Positions 45,243 to 53,642 of a DNA stretch of 64,000 nucleotides are shown here, in pieces. Source of the DNA: Phytohabitans houttuyneae (GTDB lineage: Bacteria; Actinomycetota; Actinomycetes; Mycobacteriales; Micromonosporaceae); contig NZ_BLPF01000002.1 in assembly GCF_011764425.1 (NCBI RefSeq), positions 1,364,997 through 1,428,996 of the forward strand, given 5' to 3'. The translations under genes were made by a program, and so were the position numbers. Positions within the stretch are counted from its first letter, which is position 1; each line of letters starts with the position of its first letter. The notes beneath the pieces were generated by a model, which searched no databases, was not told where the DNA came from, and was given only the letters and a program-made list of their open reading frames with translations.

Positions 45243-46002
45243 TCATCGACGTGCACGCGCACTGGGGACCGTGGTTCTTCAGCATGGAGGTCGGCGCGGT
45301 CGCGACCAACCTCGCGGTCATGGACCGGTACGGCATCGACCTGGCCGTGGTCTCCGCCAGCGAGGCGGTGATCTACGACGTCGCGGCCGGCAACCGGGCG
45401 ATGGCCCGCGTGCTGGAAAGCACCGACCGGCTGCTGGGCTACCTGACGATCAACCCACGCCGGTTGGACGACGCCGAGCGGGACGTGCGCGACCTGCTGC
45501 CCACCGGCCGGTTCGTCGGCGTGAAGATCCACACCGACTACACCGCCTCGCCGGCGAACTCCGCACAGACCCGGGCCGCCCTGGAACTGGCCGCCGCGCA
45601 CGACCTGCCCGCCCTCGTGCACACCTGGGACACGACGCCGCTCGACCTGGCCCAGGCGGTCGCGGACATCCCCGGAGTACGGGCCATCGCCGGGCACATG
45701 GGCGCGAACGGGTGGCGGCACGCCATCGAGGCGGCCAACGGGGTGGACCGGCTCTGGCTGGAGCCCTGCTTCTCGCACACCGAGGCGGGTCGGTTCGCCG
45801 CGGTGGCGGCGGCCGTTGACCCCGGCGGCTGCTCTTCGGCACCGACGCCACCCTGATCGACCCGGCCGCCGCGTACGGGGCGGTGCTCGCCGCCGACCTG
45901 TCGCCCGAACTGGCCGAACGGGTCGCCTGGCGAAACGCCGCCGAACTGTTCAGGCTCGACCCGTCCGCCCCGGCGAATCTTCCCGGTCGGAGCATTAGAT
46001 GA
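45239..46002 (+). pseudogene. metal-dependent amidohydrolase with one apparent frameshift
   Basis: ATG 45239 gives MIIDVHAHWGPWFFSM with HxH, then KIHTDY, LVHTWDT and AGHMGANG, the full metal/active-site set. After DPGG (about 45826) the frame breaks; shifting by one base restores LLFGTDATLIDPAAAYGAVL and a normal end, TGA at 46000-46002. The total would be about 254 residues. A single lost base in GGCGGCTG explains it. Likely a lactonase, decarboxylase or deaminase step. Its tail overlaps the convergent aldehyde dehydrogenase by 8 nt. Confidence 0.82.
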
Positions 46003-47521
46003 ACTCCACGCCTTGGGCGAGGGGCAGCTGGCCGGAGAAGTTGATGGTGTTGGTCGCCTGGCGCATGTAGGCCATCCAGGAGTCGGTACCGGACTCCCGT
46101 CCGCCGCCGGTCTCCTTCTCGCCGCCGAACGCGCCGCCGATCTCCGCACCCGAGGTGCCGATGTTGACATTCGCGATGCCGCAATCGGACCCGGAGACGG
46201 ACACGAACCGTTCCGCCTCGGCCTGGTCGTTGGTGAAGATCGCCGACGACAGGCCCTGGGGCACAGCGTTGTTCAAGGCGATCGCCTCGTCGAGCGTGTG
46301 ATAGGTGAGGACGTACAGGATGGGGGCGAATGTCTCCTGCTGTACCACGTCAGTCTGCGACGGCATCCGGACCACGGCCGGCTCCACGTAGTAGGCGGAG
46401 GGTTGGTCGTCGGCGAAGACCCGTCCACCGCCGCAGACGATCTCGCCGCCTTGGTCGACGGCCGCGGCCAGTGCGGCCTGCTGGGCGTCGAACGCGGCCC
46501 TGCTGATGAGGGGACCTACCAGCACGCCGTCGGCAGTAGGGCTGCCGATCGGCAGGGTGCGGTAGGCGTCAGCGATCCGGCCGACGAAATGGTCGGCGAT
46601 CGAGGTGTGCACGATGAGCCGGCGCAGCGTGGTACAGCGCTGCCCGGCGGTGCCCGCGGCGGCGAACACGACGCCGCGCAACGCCAGATCCTGGTCGGCG
46701 CTCGGCGTGACGATGGCCGCGTTGTTGCCCCCGAGTTCGAGCAGGGTCCGGCCGAACCGGGCGGCGACGACCGGGGCGATCTCGCGCCCCATGCGCACGG
46801 AACCGGTCGCCGAGACGAGCGCGACCCGAGGATCCTCGACCAGTTGCCGACCGCCGCTGCGATCGCTGAGCACGACGTGGTGCAGGTCGGCCGGGACGCC
46901 GACCTCACGAGCGGCCCTGGCCAGCAGCGCGTCAGTGGCCAGCGCACTGAGCGGGGTGACCTCGGACGGCTTCCAGACGACCGTGTCTCCGGCGACCAGT
47001 GCCAGCGCGGTGTTCCACGCGTAAACCGCGGTCGGGAAGTTGAATGCCGAGATGACCGCCACCACGCCGAGCGGATGCCAGGTCTCGGCGAGCCGGTGCC
47101 CGGGCCGCTCGGACGGCATGGTCTTGCCGAACAGTTGACGCGACTGCCCGACGGCCAGGTCGGTGACGTCGATCATCTCCTGCACCTCGCCGAGGGCCTC
47201 CGAGCGGATCTTGCCCACCTCGGCGGTGATCAGCGTGGCCAGATCCTCTTTATGCTCGACCAGTAGTTGTCCCCACCGCTTGACGAGTCGTCCGCGCACC
47301 GGTGCCGGCACCTCGCGCCAGGTGAGGAACGCGGCTGCGGCGCGCCCGATGATGCCATCGATGTCCCCAGCACTGTGGCCAGCCAGACCGAAGATCACCT
47401 CACCGGTGATCGGGCTGCGCACCTCGGCATCACCCTTGACGGCGTCGAGGTCGACGCCGATGACCCCGAGTGCCTGCTGTACGTCGCTGCGGATGTCGGC
47501 GGTGGTGGGAAACGGACTCAT
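45995..47521 (-). CDS. ALDH7-like aldehyde dehydrogenase
   Basis: A 508-residue NAD-dependent aldehyde dehydrogenase. Catalytic Cys in GTAGQRCTTLRR, general-base Glu in LLELGGNNA, and GETPFN-like VVAVISAFNFP. Length and motifs are closest to the antiquitin / L-piperidine-6-carboxylate (aminoadipate semialdehyde) group. ATG 47521 with AGGAG 7 nt upstream. It could oxidise a semialdehyde from the neighbouring sugar pathway or serve lysine catabolism; context is ambiguous because its orientation opposes the operon. Confidence 0.93.
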   Translation of the reverse strand: MSPFPTTADIRSDVQQALGVIGVDLDAVKGDAEVRSPITGEVIFGLAGHSAGDIDGIIGRAAAAFLTWREVPAPVRGRLVKRWGQLLVEHKEDLATLITAEVGKIRSEALGEVQEMIDVTDLAVGQSRQLFGKTMPSERPGHRLAETWHPLGVVAVISAFNFPTAVYAWNTALALVAGDTVVWKPSEVTPLSALATDALLARAAREVGVPADLHHVVLSDRSGGRQLVEDPRVALVSATGSVRMGREIAPVVAARFGRTLLELGGNNAAIVTPSADQDLALRGVVFAAAGTAGQRCTTLRRLIVHTSIADHFVGRIADAYRTLPIGSPTADGVLVGPLISRAAFDAQQAALAAAVDQGGEIVCGGGRVFADDQPSAYYVEPAVVRMPSQTDVVQQETFAPILYVLTYHTLDEAIALNNAVPQGLSSAIFTNDQAEAERFVSVSGSDCGIANVNIGTSGAEIGGAFGGEKETGGGRESGTDSWMAYMRQATNTINFSGQLPLAQGVEFI

Positions 47522-47555
47522 GATGACTCCTGATGTGTGCAGGTGGATCACCGCG

Positions 47556-48550
47556 CTACGCCGGCGCGCTTGTCCATTGTGGACCGGTTGCGGTCCGGTA
47601 CCGCCCAGGGGACTGGCCGACCGTGCGTTTGAATGCGCGGGCGAACGCGAACTCCGAGTCGTACCCCACCCGCCGGGCGACCTCCCGCAGCGGCTGCACG
47701 TCCGTACGCAGCAGGCGGGAGGCGACGGTCATTCGCCACAGCGTCACGTACGCCATCGGCGACTGGCCGGTCAGAGCGGTGAAGCGCCGGCTGAAGGTGG
47801 CACGCGGGCAGTCGACCGCGCGGGCCAGGGACGCCACGGTCCACGGCCGCCCCGGCTCCTTGTGGACCAGCGTGAGCGCCTTGCCGACGACCGGGTCGTA
47901 GAGCGCCCGGATCCAGCCGGTGGCAGGGCCGCTCGACTCGGCGAGCCAGGCGCGCAGCACGTACACGAACAGCAGCTCGACCAGCGAGCTGATGACGGCC
48001 GGCGCGCCGGGGTCGACCCGATCGACCTCATCGGACAGCAGCTGGACCGCCGCGGTGAGCCCGGCCACGCGCGAGTGCCCGCCGGCGATGCGTACGACCG
48101 ACGGCAGCGCCGCGGTGAGCGGGTGCGACAGGCCAGGGTCGAGCAGGTATCCCCCGCAGAGCAGGCCGGTCACCGGGCCGGGCCCCTCGATCACCAGGTC
48201 TGTCGGCGGCATCTCGCCGAGGGGGCCGCCGATCAGCTCGGTCAGCGGCCGCACCGGGCTGCCCGGCGTGTCGACAAGGGCGTGTCCGGCACCGGAGGGC
48301 GCCAGCACGACATCGCCGCGGGTCAGCTGGATCGGGTCGCCGCCGTCCGGCACCAACCAGCACACGCCGGCGGTCACCACGTGGAAGCTCGTGACGTGCC
48401 CGCCGGCCACGTGGATGCCCACGGTGCGTGGAACCGGTTGCGCGAGTAGACCGCGGTGCCCCGCCGGGTGGTCGCCACGATGTCGGCGACGAGGTCGGCC
48501 ACGATGTCACCGGGATGCGCCGCCGGGCGCGGATCGGTGAGCAGGACCAT
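47556..48550 (-). pseudogene. AraC-family regulator with one apparent frameshift
   Basis: ATG 48550 begins VLLTDPRPAAHPGDIVADLV; the frame continues to NRFHAPW, then needs one extra base (CCGTGGGCATCC, near 48420) to join GIHVAGGHVTSFHVVTAGV. Together they give a 331-residue protein with an N-terminal cupin-type sensor. A C-terminal AraC/XylS double HTH follows (RATFSRRFTALTGQSPMAYV; VGYDSEFAFARAFKRTVGQS). It is divergent from the NAD(P)-binding oxidoreductase at 48670, its likely target. Either a sequence error or recent inactivation. Confidence 0.8.
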
Positions 48551-48669
48551 GGCCCGACGATACGCCTGCTGAGACGATCAGATATTTGTCGAGCGCGAAC
48601 TGTCATGGCCCGTCCCACTGCGGCGTTCCTATGGTCGAGCGGTTGAATCACCGACCAGCGGAGGCTGAC

Positions 48670-49542
48670 ATGACCGACACCGTCCTGGTGACCGGCGCCA
48701 CCGGCAAGACCGGGCGCCGGCTGATTCCCCTGCTCATGCGCCGCGGCGCCGCCGTGCGAGCGGCCAGCCGCGCACCGGCGATCGCCCCACCCGGTGCCGA
48801 GCCGGTCCCGTTCGACTGGGCACGCGAGGGCACGTACGAGGCGGCCCGCAAGGGTGTCGACGCGATCTACGTGGTCTACGGCGATCCGGGCGTGGCGGGC
48901 GACCCCGCGGACCAGGTGGGCGCGCTGCTCGACGGCGCGGCCGACGCGGGTGTCAGCCGCGTCGTGCTGCTCTCGGCGCTCGGCGTGGACCAGGCGCCGC
49001 CCGGCGATGCGATGCGCCGCGTCGAGCTCGCGGTGGAGTCCTCCGGGATACCGAGCACCATCCTGCGACCCGGTGCGTTCATGCAGAACTTCTCCGAGCG
49101 GCACCGCAACCGGCTGGTCGAGAGCATCCGCGAGCGCGACGAGATCGCCATGCCGGGTGGAGACGGCGTCGTCTCCTGGGTGTCCGCGGACGACATCGCG
49201 GCGGTTGCGGCGGCCGCGCTGACCGAGCCCGGCCACGAGGGCAAGGGGTACACGCTGGTCGGCCCCGAGCCGCTCACGATGGCCCAGGTCGCCGCGTTCG
49301 TCTCCGCGGCCGCGGGGCGCCCGGTCAGGTATGTCGAGATTGGACGCGCCGAGATCCGGGCGACCTTCGTCGAGTCCGGTATGCCGCCGGATGTCGCCGA
49401 CTCGATCAGCGAGCTGTACGTCTACGCGCTCACCAGCGGCGCGTTCGGCGTGCTGAACGACGACGTGGAAACGGTGACGGGCCGGCCTCCGGTCAACTTC
49501 GCCGAATTCGCGGCCGGCGCGGCGCCCGCCTGGCTCCGATGA
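48670..49542 (+). CDS. NmrA-type NAD(P)H-binding oxidoreductase
   Basis: A 290-residue atypical short-chain dehydrogenase (TVLVTGATGKTGRRLIPLLM; ILRPGAFMQNFSE; VSADDIAAVAAAAL). Members sense NADPH or reduce quinones. ATG 48670 with GGAGG 5 nt upstream; an in-frame ATG at 48604 lies too far upstream. A 119-nt divergent region separates it from the AraC regulator. Confidence 0.92.
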   Translation: MTDTVLVTGATGKTGRRLIPLLMRRGAAVRAASRAPAIAPPGAEPVPFDWAREGTYEAARKGVDAIYVVYGDPGVAGDPADQVGALLDGAADAGVSRVVLLSALGVDQAPPGDAMRRVELAVESSGIPSTILRPGAFMQNFSERHRNRLVESIRERDEIAMPGGDGVVSWVSADDIAAVAAAALTEPGHEGKGYTLVGPEPLTMAQVAAFVSAAAGRPVRYVEIGRAEIRATFVESGMPPDVADSISELYVYALTSGAFGVLNDDVETVTGRPPVNFAEFAAGAAPAWLR

Positions 49543-49642
49543 CCGGTTCGGCATTCAGGAGCAGCATCTGGGCCGGTACTGCGCGGACGTCGACGACCCA
49601 GCCTATGCGGCCGGCTGTCCCGTTTCGCGCCGTGGGCGTGAC

Positions 49643-49673
49643 CTGCCAGGCACTGCAGTGTCGGGCCTGGCAG
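49643..49673. terminator. 9-bp hairpin between convergent genes
   Basis: CTGCCAGGC (49643-49651) and its exact complement (49665-49673), 13-nt loop. It lies in the 295-nt gap between the convergent oxidoreductase and WXG-like genes, where no gene is supported. Possible bidirectional terminator. Confidence 0.35.
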
Positions 49674-49837
49674 TGGCTGATCACGAGAAGGGATGGTGAC
49701 ATCGGCGGCGGGGCTGTCGATACAGCGCCGGGCTTCGCCGTGCGGGCTCATGAGCGGCTGGATGGTCGGACAGTCCCGGCTGCCTATCGTCAGGACGATC
49801 GCGCTGGTACAGACTCTGCTCGCAAGCGTGCGGGACG

Positions 49838-51268
49838 TCAGTGGAGCACGGCCCTCGGAAACGACGGTGGCTGCGCCTCCGGCCGCAGGTCGTCCTTGTA
49901 CGCCCTGAACGCGGCGGCGTTGTCTTCGTCGACCCACGTGTACTCGTCACAGATGCGCACCAGCTGGCCCGAGACGTGGTCCAGATGCAACCGGGTCCCG
50001 TCGAGCGCCGCCGCGAGGCTGGACCGGGCCAACGCGTACTCGGTGCGGCAGTTCGGCATGAACGCGTTGACCCACGGCGGAAGATCGCACCGACCGAGCA
50101 GCTGGCTGGCTTGCAGGTACTCGTCGGCCGCCAGCGGCATGACGACCTTGCCGTAGCTGTAGACAGTCTCGATATCCGCGACGAACACGTCGTCGCCTAC
50201 ATTGGCAGGCGCTTCCTTCGAGTCGACGATCGCGTCCGGCGGATCCGGCCGCTCCGCCTTGAGTGCGAACGCGGATGAGTAGAAATAGATGTCCGCGTCG
50301 GTCGCGATCACATCAGCGACGTTCTGGTCGTTCTGGTCCAGCAGGTCGTCCAGCCGGTTGAGCTCGTTGAAAGCGCTGTAGATGGCGTCGTACTTCCAGA
50401 TGCCCGCCTCGACCCGCCAGTCCGGTGGTTCCGCCTTGTCAAGGCTATTGGCCCAAGCGTCGAGAGCGATGGTGGTACCGGTGGCGATCGCGCCGGGCAC
50501 GGGTGACATGAAGATGCCCGCGAGGTTGATGGCCAGACTCACGCGGGACACCGCCACCGCCGCCGTCGCCGGGCTGATGCCTTCACCGTCGAGGGCGGAC
50601 AGGCACGCGTCGGCTATCGCCAGGACGTCCTCCTGCGCGGCGACGGTGAACTCGTGCAGGAGTTGGTTGACGCTCGCCAGGTACACCACGCAGAAACCTT
50701 GGCGTGCGGCGTACTCGTGGAAAGGAAGCAGAAACTCCCGGTTGAACGCCCTGGCCGCCGAGCCGGCCCAGACGGGAGCCTTGACCTTCTCCCGGTCCAC
50801 GCCCGGAACGTCTACCTCGGGATCTGACATCGGCAGCACCACGCTGTTGGTGGCGTACCTGATCTTCCCCATGATGTTGATCGTCGACGGGGTCGTATCG
50901 TCCTGTCCCCAGCCCCCGGTGAGCTCTGCGAGCTCGGTTTCGCTGTACGGGCTGAGCCGCCGCTGCGTGACCTCCAGCTCGTGAGGGTCGAGGTCGTCAT
51001 ACCGGTCGAAGCGCCGCTCCAGCTGTTCGAGGTCGGCGAGGAACCCCTGAAGATCGGTGTTGGCGATCGCCAGGTGCTCGGGCGAGACCCCGGGCGGCCC
51101 GACCACCTCGGTCCGGCCCTCGTCGAGCCGCATAGGGCTGTCGCCGACAGTGCCGTCGGCGAGGATCGGAGCACTCTGGTCCTGAAGCCACGCGTCGTAC
51201 CGGTCCAACGCGCGGCGCCGGATCTCCGCGACCTTGCCCGCCAGATCCTCCCGGAACAAGCCGACCAC
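49838..51268 (-). CDS. WXG-like helical protein, type VII secretion-like
   Basis: A 476-residue, largely helical protein. A WxG-type turn (VWAGSAARAFNREFLLPFHE) lies between long helices around residues 165-190. Two hydrophobic helices (SRVSLAINLAGIFMSPVPGA) and a tail CDEYTWVDEDNAAAFRAY resemble ESX substrates. GTG 51268 with GGAAGG nearby is used. A separate upstream frame (MGELALTYTESTAEMARVIR from 51419) could be an N-terminal extension lost by a frameshift near 51285. No secretion-machinery genes are adjacent. Function unknown; a large ESX-associated or toxin-like protein is one option. Confidence 0.65.
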   Translation of the reverse strand: MVGLFREDLAGKVAEIRRRALDRYDAWLQDQSAPILADGTVGDSPMRLDEGRTEVVGPPGVSPEHLAIANTDLQGFLADLEQLERRFDRYDDLDPHELEVTQRRLSPYSETELAELTGGWGQDDTTPSTINIMGKIRYATNSVVLPMSDPEVDVPGVDREKVKAPVWAGSAARAFNREFLLPFHEYAARQGFCVVYLASVNQLLHEFTVAAQEDVLAIADACLSALDGEGISPATAAVAVSRVSLAINLAGIFMSPVPGAIATGTTIALDAWANSLDKAEPPDWRVEAGIWKYDAIYSAFNELNRLDDLLDQNDQNVADVIATDADIYFYSSAFALKAERPDPPDAIVDSKEAPANVGDDVFVADIETVYSYGKVVMPLAADEYLQASQLLGRCDLPPWVNAFMPNCRTEYALARSSLAAALDGTRLHLDHVSGQLVRICDEYTWVDEDNAAAFRAYKDDLRPEAQPPSFPRAVLH

Positions 51269-51450
51269 CGCCCTTCCAGCCGTTCGCGCGTACGGCCCCT
51301 TCCGTGTACCGGTCCCTGGTCGCCCCCGCTACCCGAGCCACCGGATTTCCGCCATCCTGACGGATTACGCGTGCCATTTCGGCCGTTGACTCGGTGTACG
51401 TTAGGGCAAGTTCTCCCATCTCGGCCCAAATATCTCTCAGCTCACACCAC

Positions 51451-51552
51451 GGCAGCATCAGACGAGGCGAGGCAGCCGCAGGCGCCGCCGCCCGCGAAGC
51501 GGCGGAAGAGACTGGCTGGCGACCCACGCCACCCATCCGCCCACTGGATGAG
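51451..51552 (+). pseudogene. NUDIX hydrolase fragment
   Basis: One plus-strand frame contains a complete NUDIX box, G-x5-E-x7-R-E-A-A-E-E-T-G-W (51451-51519), followed by RPTPPIRPLDE. The preceding strand-rich N-domain and the distal part are missing, and a stop follows at 51618. Probably a remnant. The remainder of 51269-51620 holds only the possible N-terminal extension of the WXG-like gene on the minus strand and is comparatively AT-rich near 51430. Confidence 0.4.
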
Positions 51553-51620
51553 CGGGCAGCCGATTATGACTGTCCGCTCATCGGCCACCGCGGAAAGGGC
51601 GGTTCACCCAGCCCATAAAC

Positions 51621-52460
51621 TCAACGAAATGCGTCGATGTTTCGTGTGGCCCATGCGGTGAAGGGGCGTGGTGATCGGCCCAGGATTTCCGGCACGTCCG
51701 GGCTGATTCGTTGCTCTCGTGCGGTCGGCGTGCCGAGGATCGCGAGCGTGCCCTCGACAACGGGTGGTGGCATGTACCGCAGCATCTGCTCACGGGCTTG
51801 GTCGGGTGTTTGCTCGATGAAGCGGATGGGCTCGCCGAGCGCTGCGGCGAGATCAGCAACCCGTTCACGTGGTGTGCTCAGCGCCGGACCGGTCAGCTCG
51901 TACGTGCGTCCGTCGTGAGCGCTGTCGCGCAGCGCGGCGGCGGCCACCTCGGCGATGTCGTCCGGGTCGACCACGGGCAGGCCGACGTCGCCGAATGGCG
52001 CGGTCACCGTCCGGCTGGCCCGGATCGGCTCGGCCCAGGCGAAGGCGTTGGAGGCGAAGCCGCCGGGACGCAGGATCGTCCAGCCGAGACCGGACCGGCG
52101 CACGAGGTCCTCGATGGCGTGCAGGGGTGCGTGTGACACCGCCCCCGGCCTTGTGCCCACTGCTTGGGAGGATTGCAGCACGATGCGTTTGACGTCGGCG
52201 GCCGCCGTGACCCGCAGGATTTCGGGCATGTCGAGGTGCGCTCCGGCACCCTCTACGAGCAGGAAGACCGCTTCTGCGCCAGCGAACGCTGGACGAAGGG
52301 TCTCCGGCTGTGCGAGGTCCGCGAGATGGTGGCGAACCCCGGCGGGCACGACGTGGCGGCGTCGTCCACGGGACACCGCCGTCACCTCGGCGCCCGACGC
52401 CGCAAGGATCGACAACAGCGTCCGGCCGACATTTCCGGTGGCGCCTGTCACGACAAACAT
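51621..52460 (-). CDS. NmrA/NAD(P)H-binding oxidoreductase
   Basis: A 279-residue atypical SDR (MFVVTGATGNVGRTLLSILA; TILRPGGFASNAFAW; VVDPDDIAEVAAAAL). ATG 52460 with GGAGAG 8 nt upstream. Divergent from an HxlR regulator with a short palindrome between, the classical redox-responsive regulator/oxidoreductase pair. Confidence 0.93.
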   Translation of the reverse strand: MFVVTGATGNVGRTLLSILAASGAEVTAVSRGRRRHVVPAGVRHHLADLAQPETLRPAFAGAEAVFLLVEGAGAHLDMPEILRVTAAADVKRIVLQSSQAVGTRPGAVSHAPLHAIEDLVRRSGLGWTILRPGGFASNAFAWAEPIRASRTVTAPFGDVGLPVVDPDDIAEVAAAALRDSAHDGRTYELTGPALSTPRERVADLAAALGEPIRFIEQTPDQAREQMLRYMPPPVVEGTLAILGTPTAREQRISPDVPEILGRSPRPFTAWATRNIDAFR

Positions 52461-52526
52461 GTTCGTCTCTCCAGTTCAGCCGCGTCGCTCGCGCGGTTGA
52501 AGCTGACGTTAGTGGCGTGGATATAG

Positions 52527-52536
52527 TAGGTACCTA
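52527..52536. promoter_or_regulatory. TAGGTACCTA palindrome, candidate HxlR operator
   Basis: A perfect 10-bp palindrome in the AT-rich 108-nt divergent region, flanked by ATAGTA repeats (from 52523 and 52541). HxlR-family regulators typically bind such sites and control the neighbouring oxidoreductase. The strict binding site is not defined. Confidence 0.5.
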
Positions 52537-52568
52537 GAGGATAGTAATGGCGTTATGACGGAGGACAC

Positions 52569-52931
52569 GTGGAGCGATCAGCGAACCCCGAGCTGGCGTG
52601 TCCGGTCGCGCCGGTTGTCGATATCGTGTTCAGCCGATGGACCACGCCTATCCTCTGGGCTCTTCACGAGCACGGTCGGCAGCGATTCGTGGAGCTCGAG
52701 CGCCGGCTGACCAGCATCACGCCGAAGGTGCTCACCCAGCGGCTACGCCAACTCGAACGCGACGGGCTGGTGGCCCGCACCTACCACGCCGAGGTGCCAC
52801 CCCGGGTCGAATACGAGATCACCGAGCTGGGCGCCAGCCTCGGTCCGCTTTTCGCCCACCTGGCCACCTGGGCCGATGCCCACCTCGACAAGGTGGAGCA
52901 GGCCCGTCACGCCTACGACGCAGCGCGATGA
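52569..52931 (+). CDS. HxlR-family winged-helix regulator
   Basis: A 120-residue MarR-like regulator with the HxlR core (CPVAPVVDIVFSRWTTPILW; RFVELERRLTSITPKVLTQR; VEYEITELGASLGPL). The Cys before the winged helix (Cys11) matches the redox Cys of HxlR/QorR proteins. GTG 52569 with GGAGG 5 nt upstream. Confidence 0.93.
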   Translation: MERSANPELACPVAPVVDIVFSRWTTPILWALHEHGRQRFVELERRLTSITPKVLTQRLRQLERDGLVARTYHAEVPPRVEYEITELGASLGPLFAHLATWADAHLDKVEQARHAYDAAR

Positions 52932-53642
52932 GACTGAGCCAGCCTGATCATGACGGTTGCGGGACGACCACCACCGCCGCAGCCTTGACCAGTGTCCGAC
53001 CCCCAGGGATGGCTCCTTGCCTGCCCTCGCCATGTCGAAGCGATCGTCTGCGCCCTGACGAGGTGCGCGGCCGGTAATCTCAGCGGCCAGCTCGGTCGCT
53101 CTGGCTATCCGCCAACCGTGTCTCAAGGGGCGTCCGTGCACTTGCTTCCGGACCGGGCAGGAATCGCGCTATTGGAACATCTGTCGCCGGATCACTCTTT
53201 TGCTTTCTTGAACCGGGCAAACTCGTGTCCGTCTTATGATCATGTGGCTTGTTCAAGGGCCCAGGCCAACGAAGCCACTCTGGCTGAACGAATGAGACGG
53301 TCGGGAGTTACGGCTTGGCTGTCACCGTCTCGCAATCCATTGGGATTATTGTGTAACGATGTCATCGGTGGCCGGGACACATCTGCTGGATCTTGGCCAG
53401 CGATCGTCGAAGTATTGATGTCGGTCGTGTTTCGTGCGGAGCACCGCTGGCCGGCTTCGCCGGTGCGTTGTTCTTAATTCCCGTGTGTATCCATGTGGCC
53501 AATCGCGTAACAGGCGACTGGCCTTCTATCACTGTGGTCTATCGGGCTGATAGATCACCGCCGCAACCGCGGCGTCTATGGCGGAACGCCAACGCAAAGG
53601 GGCGCCACGCTTCCGCCGTCTTTTCCTTTTAAGGGAGGAAGC
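52932..53642. other. 711-nt upstream region of the copper cluster
   Basis: No gene is supported. The second half is markedly more AT-rich than its surroundings. An imperfect inverted repeat GTCTATC...GATAGAT lies at 53537-53555, about 90 nt before the propeller gene, and a perfect-type AAGGGAGG ribosome site ends the region. It probably carries the copper-cluster promoter. Confidence 0.45.

Noticed and set aside
52992-53477. 161-codon plus-strand frame in the copper-cluster leader
   Set aside because: No family resemblance, poor third-position GC and no convincing ribosome site; treated as non-coding.
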